Part shown: positions 1 through 7,592 of the stretch, one piece after another
How the letters are laid out: every line of letters begins with the position of its first letter
Position numbering within the stretch: the first letter of the stretch is position 1
Assembly: GCA_947305825.1 (NCBI GenBank)
Contig: CAMZET010000021.1
Span: 1 to 11,421 of the forward strand
Source: an uncultured Verrucomicrobiota bacterium
Lineage (GTDB): Bacteria > Verrucomicrobiota > Kiritimatiellia > RFP12 > UBA1067
Length of the DNA stretch: 11,421 nt
Reading direction: 5' to 3'
The notes under the pieces: model-generated
The model's database searches: none
What the model was told of the DNA's origin: nothing
The model's input: only the letters and a program-made list of their open reading frames with translations
Program-made: the position numbers and the translations under genes

Positions 1-1046
1 AGGGGCGGCGGCGCGGATGGCGCGGGCGGCGGCGGCGCGAGTTCCACCGAACCGGCCCCGCCAAGCGCCTGGGAGATTGCCGCGACTATTGCGGTTCGCA
101 CGTCTGACGCCTTGCGGAAGCGCACCTCCCTCTTGGCGGGGTGGACGTTCACGTCGACTTCCTTGGGCGGAAGCGAAATGAACAAAATCGCGGCCGGCTT
201 CGCATCGCCCTGCCGGCGTGGATATGCTTCGCGGAGGGCCGTCTGCACCACGGGCGCACTCGCCGGACGCCCGTTTATGAAAATGTAGTCTGGCCTGCGC
301 GAAGGGTACGCCCGGTTGGGACGTTCCACAAAGCCGGTCACCCCAACAGACCCGCTTTCGCAATCGACCCTCAAAAGCGCGTCGGCAAAGTCCGCCCCGA
401 ACAATTCTCGGATGCGCATCTCCGGCGATTTCGCCGGTGCGAGGCGGCTTACCTCGCGCTGGTCCACAGTCAGCGAAAACGCAATGCCAGGATGCGCCAG
501 CGCGTTTACGGTGTAAATGGAACGCACATGCGCCTCCTCCGTTGCGTAAGCGCGCAGGAACTTCAAGCGCGCGGGGACGTTGCAAAAGAGGTCCCTCACT
601 TCGACAAGCGTCCCGGGCGGGCATCCGGCCGAGCGAACGTCTGCAAGCACGCCCGCATTTACCTCGACGCGCACCCCTTCCTCTTCGTCGTGGCGCCGCG
701 TGGTCAGCAGAAAGCGCGAAACGGAAGCAATCGAAGGAATAGCCTCGCCGCGAAAGCCGAGCGTGCCGATTTCGTCGATGTCGCCTACATCGAGAATCTT
801 GCTGGTCGCCTGGCGCTCCAGGCACAGCACGGCGTCGTCGCGCGTCATGCCGCATCCGTCGTCTTGGACGGAGACGAGTTTGCGGCCTCCTTGGGAAATG
901 GCAATCCTTATCGATTTCGCGCCGGCGTCTATGGCGTTTTCGACGAGCTCCTTCACTACGGACGCCGGACGCTCCACGACCTCGCCTGCCGCGATTTTAT
1001 TGGCGACATGAATGGGCAGGACATGGATGTGGCCGTCGCGCGTCAT
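1..1046 (-). CDS. mutL: DNA mismatch repair protein MutL, N-terminal part (runs off left edge)
   Basis: MutL links mismatch recognition by MutS to strand incision and excision. The 348 visible codons give the GHKL ATPase and transducer domains. ATP-site motifs in order: NKIAAGEVVERP (16-27), KELVENAIDAG with the expected catalytic Glu33 and Mg-binding Asn37, DDGCGM (62-67), RQATSKI (78-84, where most MutL have His instead of Gln) and GFRGEA (97-102). FINGRP is also present downstream, near the start of the transducer domain. At the window edge the frame turns into a proline/alanine-rich stretch, typical of the linker before the C-terminal dimerisation domain, so the endonuclease motif cannot be judged. 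The ATG at 1046 has AGGA at 1053-1056 with a 6-nt spacer, and this site overlaps the TAG stop of ftsZ 8 bp upstream. It is probably translated from the division-gene transcript. Identity is secure; the C-terminus is outside the window. Confidence 0.97.
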   Translation of the reverse strand, partial: MTRDGHIHVLPIHVANKIAAGEVVERPASVVKELVENAIDAGAKSIRIAISQGGRKLVSVQDDGCGMTRDDAVLCLERQATSKILDVGDIDEIGTLGFRGEAIPSIASVSRFLLTTRRHDEEEGVRVEVNAGVLADVRSAGCPPGTLVEVRDLFCNVPARLKFLRAYATEEAHVRSIYTVNALAHPGIAFSLTVDQREVSRLAPAKSPEMRIRELFGADFADALLRVDCESGSVGVTGFVERPNRAYPSRRPDYIFINGRPASAPVVQTALREAYPRRQGDAKPAAILFISLPPKEVDVNVHPAKREVRFRKASDVRTAIVAAISQALGGAGSVELAPPPPAPSAPPP

Positions 1047-1054
1047 GGAGCGTC

Positions 1055-2152
1055 CTAGAAATCGAGCGTTATGTTCTTGCGAAGGAAAGTAGGTATGTCC
1101 AAGTCTTCGCCGTGCCAGATGGTGGGAGCGGTGTTGTTGAACCAACCGCGCCCTTGCGGGCCGGCGGCCAGAATCGCCCGCGTGGCGCGTATGCGTTTGG
1201 ACTGGCGCTTCCCGGCGCCGTCCACTTCGCCGGTCTGGTTCTCGAAAAGCATGACTACGACGCCTAGAGTGCCGGAGAATGCCTGTTCGTCGTTCACGGT
1301 GGCCAACTCGAATTCGCATTTCCGCCCGAAAGCGTTGCGCAAGCCGTCCGCTATCACCGAGAGTTCCGCGAGACGCAAATCGTCGCCGGCCAGGACGCCG
1401 CAAAGGATGGAACGCACCGGAGAAGAGCCTTCCACGAGCAGAGGAGATGCGACAAGCTGCTCGACGGCGCGGCGCGCGCGCTCTTTGCCGCTTACCGACA
1501 CGGCGGCGAAACGCCCGCGCCCGGAACCTTGCACTATGCGGCGCAAGCGTTCCGGGTCGAGACGTATATAACCCGGCTTCTCCATGATGCGCCAGAAGAA
1601 GGCTATGCCCGAAGCCAGACTGGAAAAGGCCTGGCGCATGGCGTCTTCCATGTTTTCGGAAGGCGCAGCGAGTTTGTCGAGCGGGATGAAAAACGAAGAG
1701 GGCGCGACATCCGCGAGCATAGGCAGGACGCCGCGCGCATTGCGCTGCCTGGCCTCGCCTTCGAACGGGAACGGCGTAGTGGCGAAGAGCACGGCGGCGA
1801 TGCCGCGTTCCGAAAGGTAGCGAAGTATTTCCAAGGTCGCGCCGCCGCCTGTGCCGCCGCCGAGAGCGGCAAGGACAATCGCCAGACGCACCCCCTCGAA
1901 CGACTCGTCGAGCGCCGAAATGGACTCCTCGGCCGCAAGACGCGCCGCCACGATGTCGCCGCCGGCCCCGCGCCCGCCAAGGCGCTCCATTCCCATCAGA
2001 ATAAAAGGCGCGCCGCCCTTGAGAGAACTGGCCTGGTCCGTATCTACAAGCAAATGGCGCATCGGAGCGCCGAAAAGCGCGTGGACTTCCCGCCCCATAG
2101 CGCATCCGGCGCCGCCAACTCCTACCAGCAGAAGAGGGGATTCGGCACTCAT
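1055..2152 (-). CDS. ftsZ: Divergent cell-division GTPase FtsZ
   Basis: FtsZ polymerises at midcell and scaffolds the divisome. At 365 aa it is near the usual length. Visible features: glycine loop GVGGAGCAMG (11-20), DTDQA (37-41), tubulin signature GGGTGGGA (98-105), FPFEGEAR (128-135), SPLL (236-239), AGDDLRL (255-261), and a C-terminal peptide DLDIPTFLRK (350-359) closely matching the FtsA/ZipA-binding tail of FtsZ. By eye against E. coli FtsZ, several active-site residues differ: the T7-loop NxDxxD becomes RLDPER (197-202), keeping only the middle Asp, and the guanine-contacting ANDV region reads AFSS. The linker (about 305-349) is short and basic. The ATG at 2152 overlaps the ftsA stop by ATGA and has GGAGGG at 2161-2166 with an 8-nt spacer. 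Order and tail make FtsZ firm; catalytic competence is doubtful. Confidence 0.93.
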   Translation of the reverse strand: MSAESPLLLVGVGGAGCAMGREVHALFGAPMRHLLVDTDQASSLKGGAPFILMGMERLGGRGAGGDIVAARLAAEESISALDESFEGVRLAIVLAALGGGTGGGATLEILRYLSERGIAAVLFATTPFPFEGEARQRNARGVLPMLADVAPSSFFIPLDKLAAPSENMEDAMRQAFSSLASGIAFFWRIMEKPGYIRLDPERLRRIVQGSGRGRFAAVSVSGKERARRAVEQLVASPLLVEGSSPVRSILCGVLAGDDLRLAELSVIADGLRNAFGRKCEFELATVNDEQAFSGTLGVVVMLFENQTGEVDGAGKRQSKRIRATRAILAAGPQGRGWFNNTAPTIWHGEDLDIPTFLRKNITLDF

Positions 2153-3357
2153 TTGAACAACCCTCCAAACAAGGATTTCATCATTCCGCCGCCATCATCG
2201 CTGTTCGCCTGCGCATACATGAGCGCACCGCTTATCGCAGCCGCCGCGCACGGCGACACCTGGAAATCCTCCAAGCCGTCGACATGCTGCGGCTCGCCTA
2301 TGCGGACTTCCGCGCCAAGCTCGCGCTTGAGAAGTTCCGGCAAGCCGGAAAGCTGCGCTCCGCCGCCTGTCAGGATTATCCCTCCGTGCAGACGATAGAG
2401 CATTTCGGCTTCTTCGAGCGCTTCGCGCACCATGTCGGCCATCTCCCGGCAGCGCGCGTTCACGACAGTATTCAGCGCATGTCTGGAAAGAGTGCGCTGT
2501 TCCATGAGCGGGCTCGCTCCGGGAACGCCGACGCGCGGCGAGGCTCCTTCGCTCCCGCCAAGCAATGCGCTCGCCTCCGCCGTCTTCAACATCTCCGCCT
2601 GCCCCTGCGTCGTCTGGAACGCCGTCGCTATGTCGTTGGTGATATGGTCGCAGCCCACTCCGAGGACCCCGGCCGCCGCAAGAACTCCGCCGTCGTAAAG
2701 CGCGTATCCGGTGGATCCGGCGCCCAGGTCAAGCACGAGCGCACCGGCGGAACGCTCCGCCTCGCTCAACACCGCGTCCGCCGCGCACGTCGCCGCAAAC
2801 AGAGAATCCTTTATTTCCAGATGCGCCTCGCCGGCCGCCGTCTTCGCATCGTTCACACGATTCGCGTCCGCGTGTATGTGCAGCGAACCCAGGCGCAATA
2901 TCCGCCCAGACATCCCTTTCGGCGACGTCACGCCCGTGAAATCGTCGACGCTGTACGTGCCGTCCACAATGTCGAGCAACACCCTTTCGCGCGGCAAAGT
3001 CATCGAATGCGCACTGGCCACGACTTCGTCGATATCTTCGCGGGAAACCTTGTCGCGCGCAATCTGCGCCGTCCCGGTAAAACTGTCGGCCTTTATGTGC
3101 TGCCCGTTTACGACCAGATACGCATTGCCGATGGTGAGATGAGACCCCTTGCGGAGCTGGTCGTTCTCTACTTCGTGCAGTACGCTTCTGACGGAGCGCG
3201 AAGCGTTCGCGAGGTCGGTTATGAGGCTTTTCCTGACGCCGCCAGAAGGAATGGAAGCGAGGCTTGTCACACGCAGACGCTCGCCCTGCTCAGCCTCGCC
3301 TACAGCCAGCACGGTGCGCTTCGTGCCGATTTCGAGCGCTGCATAGATACTAATCAT
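2149..3357 (-). CDS. ftsA: Cell-division protein FtsA
   Basis: FtsA is an actin-like ATPase that anchors FtsZ filaments to the inner membrane and recruits later division proteins. The 402-aa product has the phosphate-1 loop ALEIGTKRT (7-15), an FtsA-specific 1C region (about 85-165), phosphate-2 loop LVLDLGAGSTGY (207-218), and the adenosine motif GGIILTGGGAQLSGLPEL (325-342). It ends in an amphipathic segment, MMKSLFGGLFK (392-402), the expected membrane-targeting helix. The frame is open 9 codons further upstream, but AAAGGAG at 3366-3372 sits 8 nt before the ATG at 3357, and that ATG overlaps the ftsQ stop as ATGA. This settles the start. The 3' end overlaps ftsZ in the same way, so ftsQ, ftsA and ftsZ are probably translationally coupled. 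Length is close to E. coli FtsA (420 aa), and nothing suggests inactivation. Confidence 0.96.
   Translation of the reverse strand: MISIYAALEIGTKRTVLAVGEAEQGERLRVTSLASIPSGGVRKSLITDLANASRSVRSVLHEVENDQLRKGSHLTIGNAYLVVNGQHIKADSFTGTAQIARDKVSREDIDEVVASAHSMTLPRERVLLDIVDGTYSVDDFTGVTSPKGMSGRILRLGSLHIHADANRVNDAKTAAGEAHLEIKDSLFAATCAADAVLSEAERSAGALVLDLGAGSTGYALYDGGVLAAAGVLGVGCDHITNDIATAFQTTQGQAEMLKTAEASALLGGSEGASPRVGVPGASPLMEQRTLSRHALNTVVNARCREMADMVREALEEAEMLYRLHGGIILTGGGAQLSGLPELLKRELGAEVRIGEPQHVDGLEDFQVSPCAAAAISGALMYAQANSDDGGGMMKSLFGGLFK
2161..2166 (-). promoter_or_regulatory. Ribosome binding site of ftsZ within ftsA
   Basis: GGAGGG with spacer TTGTTCAA before the ATG at 2152. A strong site at this coupled junction fits the need for more FtsZ than FtsA. 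Confidence 0.75.
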
Positions 3358-4223
3358 GGGATTGGCTCCTTTGTATCGGCGCAAATGCGGCCCGGCAACA
3401 TGGCATTCCAGACGACGGCGCGAGAGCCAATGCCGGTTTTCATGGCTTTCTGGAGTTCCGACAACTGCCGCACGAGGCTGTCGTGGCCGGCGTACGGGGA
3501 ATCGTCGTCCATGCCGTCCCAGGCGATGCGCACTCGCTGATAATTGCTCAGGACTACCATCAAGCTGTCGTGTGCGCTCAAATCGACTTCGAGGATGTTG
3601 AAGGAGGAGAATTCGTCTTCGCGGCAGAGCGCGAGGAGGCGCAATGCGGCGCGTGCGCGTCCAGACAGGCGCTTTCCTGCTTGCGTCCCGGGTGCGCGGC
3701 CTTCGCGAATCACCGGAAGCGAAAGAGTGCCGACACGCCGCATGAAAACAACGCCTTCCTCATCGACCACGCGCCCGGTCGGCGTCTTGTCGTTCTTGAT
3801 GCCCAGGCGGGCAATCGGTTCGCGCTCCGTGACGACGATGGAGACGCCGTCCGGGAGGAGACGCCGGACCGAGAGAGCCTTGATGTTCGGGATGCGCCCG
3901 ATAAGTTCCTCGCGGTGTGCACTGAAGTCGATTTCAGCGAGGTTTGCGCCGTTCGTCAGCCCGAAGCCGCTTAAGATGATGCCTGGCTTCACCTGGCTGC
4001 CTGTCTCGATTTTCACCTGCCGCGACACGTCGGCTATGACGCACTGCTCCGCCCAGATTGCATGCAGGCGCTTAAAGCCGAAAAAGACGCCGGCGACGAT
4101 GGAGACGGCAAGAATGGTGGCTATGGCGGCAAGTGCGGAACGCGCAGCAGAAGCGGGTTCCTGGCGGCGGATGTTTGTGCCGCGCCCCTTGATGAACGCC
4201 TTTCTCTTCCGGTTCTGCCTCAT
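3354..4223 (-). CDS. ftsQ: Cell-division protein FtsQ (POTRA domain)
   Basis: FtsQ is a bitopic inner-membrane protein that bridges early and late divisome proteins through FtsB/FtsL. The 289-aa product has a very basic cytoplasmic N-terminus (RQNRKRKAFIKGRG), one membrane segment at about 29-50, a POTRA-like region (about 62-140) ending in VTEREPIARL, and a following beta domain with the typical VDEEGVVF (153-160). Sequence conservation in FtsQ is low, so the call leans on architecture plus position between ddl and ftsA. The frame stays open about 60 codons upstream inside ddl, but that extension would precede the basic region and match nothing. The ATG at 4223 overlaps the ddl stop as ATGA; its ribosome site is weak (GGCGGA about 10 nt upstream), fitting coupling to ddl translation. 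Confidence 0.92.
   Translation of the reverse strand: MRQNRKRKAFIKGRGTNIRRQEPASAARSALAAIATILAVSIVAGVFFGFKRLHAIWAEQCVIADVSRQVKIETGSQVKPGIILSGFGLTNGANLAEIDFSAHREELIGRIPNIKALSVRRLLPDGVSIVVTEREPIARLGIKNDKTPTGRVVDEEGVVFMRRVGTLSLPVIREGRAPGTQAGKRLSGRARAALRLLALCREDEFSSFNILEVDLSAHDSLMVVLSNYQRVRIAWDGMDDDSPYAGHDSLVRQLSELQKAMKTGIGSRAVVWNAMLPGRICADTKEPIP
3366..3372 (-). promoter_or_regulatory. Ribosome binding site that sets the ftsA start
   Basis: AAAGGAG with an 8-nt spacer before the ATG at 3357, located inside the 3' end of ftsQ. It rules out the longer open frame beginning at 3384 and supports the ATGA ftsQ/ftsA junction. Confidence 0.8.
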
Positions 4224-5137
4224 CTGTCGTAGTCCGCCTGTAGGAGTATTTTTTCGCAGACCTCCGCGAAAGAGATGCCCGTTTTCATGCCGGCTTTCGG
4301 CACAAGCGAATGCGATGTGAAGCCGGGCGACGTGTTCAATTCCAGCACGTACGCCCTCCCGAGCGGGCTGAGCCGGAAATCGACTCGCGTCACGCCGCGG
4401 CATCCCAGCGCCTTGTACGCCTTCAGCGCTATCTCCTGCAACTCGCTCGCCTTCGGCTCTTCTTCAAAGAACGGGTAGCGGGTTTCTTCGGAGTTGTACT
4501 TCTCTTCATAGCCGTACCAGCCGCCTTTTGCCACTATTTCCACCACAGGCAGCGCCTCTCCGGCTATGACGCCGACCGTAACCTCGCGGCCAGGCACAAA
4601 CTCCTCGACGAGCACTTCTCCCTTGCCTCCCTGCGCCGCCAAGGCGGTCTCCAGCGCCGCCGGCCACTCCGCCGCAACGGAGACTTTGGAAATCCCGACC
4701 GAAGAGCCCTCGCACGGCGGCTTGACCACAACCGGCAAAGGCAGCGGCGACGACGGCGTTCCGGCCGATGCCAGACTCCACTTCGCCGTGGGGACCCCCT
4801 TCATCTCGAGCACAAGCTTCGTCTTCATCTTGTCCATCGCAATGCGGGAAGACTCCGCGCCAGGCCCCGTGTATGGAATCTTCAAAGCGTTCAGAGCCGC
4901 CTGCACTCCGCCGGACTCTCCCCAGCCGCCATGCAGCGCGATATATGCCGCGTCCACGTCCTTCGGCATCGCGCCAAGGCTGTCTTCGTCCAGCACGACG
5001 GGCACCACGTCATAGCGCCCAAGGCCGGCCAGCGCCTCGGCTACGTTGCGTCCGCTCACGAGGGAAACCTCGCGTTCGCTCGACGTGCCGCCCATCAGCA
5101 CGGCCACGCGCTTTATGCCTTTACTGTTCGTTTCCAT
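4220..5137 (-). CDS. ddl: D-alanine--D-alanine ligase
   Basis: This cytoplasmic ATP-grasp enzyme joins two D-Ala to give the dipeptide that MurF adds to the peptidoglycan precursor. The 305-aa length is typical. Motifs: GGTSSEREVSL (16-26), LHGGWGESGGVQ (68-79; usual form HGxxGEDGxxQ, so Asp is Ser here), VVKPPCEGSSVGISKV (137-152), LVEEFVPGREVTVG (176-189), EEKYNSEETRY (211-221), GVTRVDFRL (248-256) and the Mg-binding ELNTSPGFTSHSL (266-278). The omega-loop keeps Lys-Tyr (213-214), as in D-Ala-D-Ala ligases rather than the Phe form of D-Ala-D-lactate ligases. The ATG at 5137 lies 17 nt inside the upstream gene's 3' end. The frame is open to 5203, but those codons precede the normal beta-strand start and show no homology. 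AGGA lies about 11 nt upstream. murC and murB, its usual neighbours, are absent upstream. Confidence 0.96.
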   Translation of the reverse strand: METNSKGIKRVAVLMGGTSSEREVSLVSGRNVAEALAGLGRYDVVPVVLDEDSLGAMPKDVDAAYIALHGGWGESGGVQAALNALKIPYTGPGAESSRIAMDKMKTKLVLEMKGVPTAKWSLASAGTPSSPLPLPVVVKPPCEGSSVGISKVSVAAEWPAALETALAAQGGKGEVLVEEFVPGREVTVGVIAGEALPVVEIVAKGGWYGYEEKYNSEETRYPFFEEEPKASELQEIALKAYKALGCRGVTRVDFRLSPLGRAYVLELNTSPGFTSHSLVPKAGMKTGISFAEVCEKILLQADYDR

Positions 5138-7592
5138 CTTTGTTGCAGTCCTGTTTAGCCGCAATCGCATCCACAATATGCTCCAAGGCGACATTGGCGG
5201 CATTTGGATAATTCACCATTATGTTCGCGGCCAGTTTCTTTCTCGCCGCCGACTTCGGGTCCGCGCCGCCCAGCACCGTCTCGCGCACAAACCGCTCGAT
5301 CGCCGCCGTATCGTACGCCACGTAGCAGACGTCCAGGCATTCCTTTCCGAGCGGAGCGAACTTCGCCTCGATGTCGGCCGGCTCCTTCAGCATGTAGCAG
5401 CAAGGCTTGCCGGTGTACATGTACTCGACGAGGTAGGAGCCGCAATCCTGAATGCAAGCGTCCGATTCGGCGAACTCCGTGAAATAATCGCCGCCTTCCG
5501 ACCAGACCACATTCGGCTTCGACTTGAGCGCGTCGATGTATGCAGCCGTTTTAGCCTCTCCCCACTGGCCCTTGCGAGACATGACGAGGAACAGAAACGG
5601 GTGGGGCCTGTAGATGAAATCCACTTCCGGGAACATGTCGGGCAGCCTCGCGAAGAAGTCCGAATACCGTACGAAGTTGGCGAGGGAAAGCGACTTGTTC
5701 GTGCCGCCATCGACGGAATGGTGGAGCGCGACGAGGATTTTCTTCCGGCGTGACGGGCCGGCGGCCCGCTTGGCGGCGTCCGCTGCGGCCGCCGCCGCCG
5801 CGTAGGCGTCCATCTTCACGTAGCCGCAGAGGTCGGCGTTATCGCCGCCTATGGCCGAGCACGCGCGGTATTCGGCAAGGGTCTGCCCGCACTCGAAAAA
5901 CGCCTTCCACATGTACGCATAGCTCTGGCCGCGCATTATCGAGCGGTCGTAGACCGAACGGTAGAAACCGTAGTTCACCATGACCGGCAGGAAATCGCGT
6001 CCGACGGCATAATGCGGGTTGTAGCGGAACGAGGAAAGTTCGTACGGCGAAGGGTAGCAAACGAGGTCGGCGTCTTCCAGGACGTCCGGCCAAGAGCCGA
6101 ACTCGTCCGGTTCCACGCTGGAGAGGCGTTCCGCAGGGATGACGGCCGCCAGCTTGTCGCGGCACTCGGCAATCATTGCGAGAGGGTCTTTGTCGCGCCA
6201 GCGCAAGTCCGGCACGACGACGACATGCGGGTCGAACGACGGATGCGCGAGCATGGCGTCGAACAGCGGACGCGCCGGGAACATGGATGCGTTCGTCACG
6301 AAAAAGACGGAACGGACTTTGCCGCCGCTGCGCAGCTTTTCCGCGATGCGCCGGCATTTCGCGGGGAACGACGCCTGGTGCTGCGCATAGGTCGTGCGTT
6401 CGTGAACTGACTTTATCGGGCGCGGTTTCACCATCGTCGCGAGTTCCGGGTTCGCTTTGCGCAGGAAAGCGAGCGTCTTCGCGACGTCTTCGTAGGAGTC
6501 GCCGTTCACCGCCTTTGCCTTCAGGAGCGGCATCCGGAACTTCTTCATTATCGAAAGAGGATATTTCGTCGGGGCGCCTCGCTCGAAACCGATCGGGACG
6601 AGCGTATCCCACGAAAATCCGGCGTCCGCCAGAAATTGCGTAAGACGGAACTCGAACTTGACGATTACCTTGTCGCGCTCGACGCGCCCCTGCAGCGCCG
6701 ACAGGAACTCGTCGAGCTTCATCGAATCGATTACGCGGCGGCGGAACACGTAGAAATACGACGAGATATGCAGGTTGCCGAAAGCGTTGTAGCCGGTGTA
6801 TCCCCAGAAATCGCAGTCGCGCCGCTCGAAAACGCCGAACGACTCCGCGAACGGGAAGACCGGCCCGTAGTTGGAATCGTTGATGAGCACGAGCTCGTCG
6901 GCAACGGAGGAATCGAGCAGCCCCTCGGCGCGGGCTATTTCCAGCCCTCGGCGGTACGAGCCGAAGTCGTACTGGCGGTGACGCTCGAATCGCGCCACAT
7001 GGACAATCCCGTCCAATTTCGCTACCTCGTCAGGCATCACAGGGCAGTCGGCGACGTAGATTATGTTGTCTACGACTTCGCGCAAGCCTTTCAGCAGATA
7101 CAGCAGGCTGTCGGGAAGGATGCCGGAACCGAAATAGGAAGCGACGACGGCGGTGCGGGCGTGGCGGCGCGGCGCCTTCGCGAAACGCCACTCGCCTTCG
7201 CGGCTGCCTTCGGGGAATTGCGGCTCGCGTATTTCGGAGAACAAAATCGGCCGCCCCTCGCGCTTGCCGAAACGCTCGTAGTGCACGAGCGGGTTCATGC
7301 GCGAAGCGCGGACGTCGTTGTGCAGAGCGTAGTATTCGTCATTCACGAACCAGGGCGACGGGTTGCGGCGGCTTGCGACGCCGTGGAGAAGGTAGTGCCG
7401 CGCCGGCGACATCCCAGCCGCCGCGACGTCCGGATTGTTCGCGAGATACCACTCGCCGTCGAAAAACTCCGACCCCTCGATGAGTTTCAGGTTTGCCGCC
7501 AGGCGCAATTCGCCGCGCCATGTCTTGAGCGCGGCTTGCTTGCCGGCCTTTATCGCGTGCCATCCGGCCCGCAGCAAATCAAGCGCCAGCAT
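5121..7592 (-). CDS. Two-module glycan biosynthesis protein: RgpF-like domain plus TagF/TagB-like domain
   Basis: Predicted cytoplasmic or membrane-associated enzyme (823 aa) of surface polysaccharide assembly. Three parts: (1) an N-terminal pair of short repeats of the type FDGEWYLANNPDV...HYLLHG...P (44-83 and about 82-116), often found next to glycosyltransferase domains; (2) about 145-355, resembling rhamnan synthesis F (RgpF) proteins, with YFGSGILPDSLLYLL, YDFGSYRRG (208-216), LINDSNYGP (236-244) and FWGYTG; (3) about 425-815, resembling CDP-glycerol glycerophosphotransferases, with VALHHS, YRPHPF (661-666) and DCGSYLVEYMYTGKP (716-730). The first catalytic His of TagF (HG motif) seems replaced by VNYGFYRS. 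No signal peptide or clear membrane segment is seen. I chose ATG 7592 because AAAGGTGGAG (7599-7608) lies 6 nt upstream; an in-frame GTG at 7604 sits inside that site. It overlaps the TagD-like gene by 14 nt and ddl by 17 nt. Exact donor and acceptor are unknown. Confidence 0.85.
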   Translation of the reverse strand: MLALDLLRAGWHAIKAGKQAALKTWRGELRLAANLKLIEGSEFFDGEWYLANNPDVAAAGMSPARHYLLHGVASRRNPSPWFVNDEYYALHNDVRASRMNPLVHYERFGKREGRPILFSEIREPQFPEGSREGEWRFAKAPRRHARTAVVASYFGSGILPDSLLYLLKGLREVVDNIIYVADCPVMPDEVAKLDGIVHVARFERHRQYDFGSYRRGLEIARAEGLLDSSVADELVLINDSNYGPVFPFAESFGVFERRDCDFWGYTGYNAFGNLHISSYFYVFRRRVIDSMKLDEFLSALQGRVERDKVIVKFEFRLTQFLADAGFSWDTLVPIGFERGAPTKYPLSIMKKFRMPLLKAKAVNGDSYEDVAKTLAFLRKANPELATMVKPRPIKSVHERTTYAQHQASFPAKCRRIAEKLRSGGKVRSVFFVTNASMFPARPLFDAMLAHPSFDPHVVVVPDLRWRDKDPLAMIAECRDKLAAVIPAERLSSVEPDEFGSWPDVLEDADLVCYPSPYELSSFRYNPHYAVGRDFLPVMVNYGFYRSVYDRSIMRGQSYAYMWKAFFECGQTLAEYRACSAIGGDNADLCGYVKMDAYAAAAAAADAAKRAAGPSRRKKILVALHHSVDGGTNKSLSLANFVRYSDFFARLPDMFPEVDFIYRPHPFLFLVMSRKGQWGEAKTAAYIDALKSKPNVVWSEGGDYFTEFAESDACIQDCGSYLVEYMYTGKPCCYMLKEPADIEAKFAPLGKECLDVCYVAYDTAAIERFVRETVLGGADPKSAARKKLAANIMVNYPNAANVALEHIVDAIAAKQDCNKDGNEQ

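Noticed and set aside
141..1058. 305-codon open frame on the plus strand
   Set aside because: Antisense shadow of mutL, whose motifs on the minus strand are unambiguous.
2284..3540. 418-codon open frame on the plus strand
   Set aside because: Antisense shadow of ftsA and the end of ftsQ; low-complexity Arg-rich product without recognisable motifs.
4224..4403. Upstream extension of ftsQ into ddl
   Set aside because: The extension would place about 60 unrelated residues before the basic N-terminus; the ATGA junction at 4223 fits the other junctions.
5771..5808. Alanine-codon repeat inside the RgpF/TagF-like gene
   Set aside because: A short GC-rich run coding Ala-rich residues about 596-607, in frame and likely a flexible linker; not a repeat element or frameshift.
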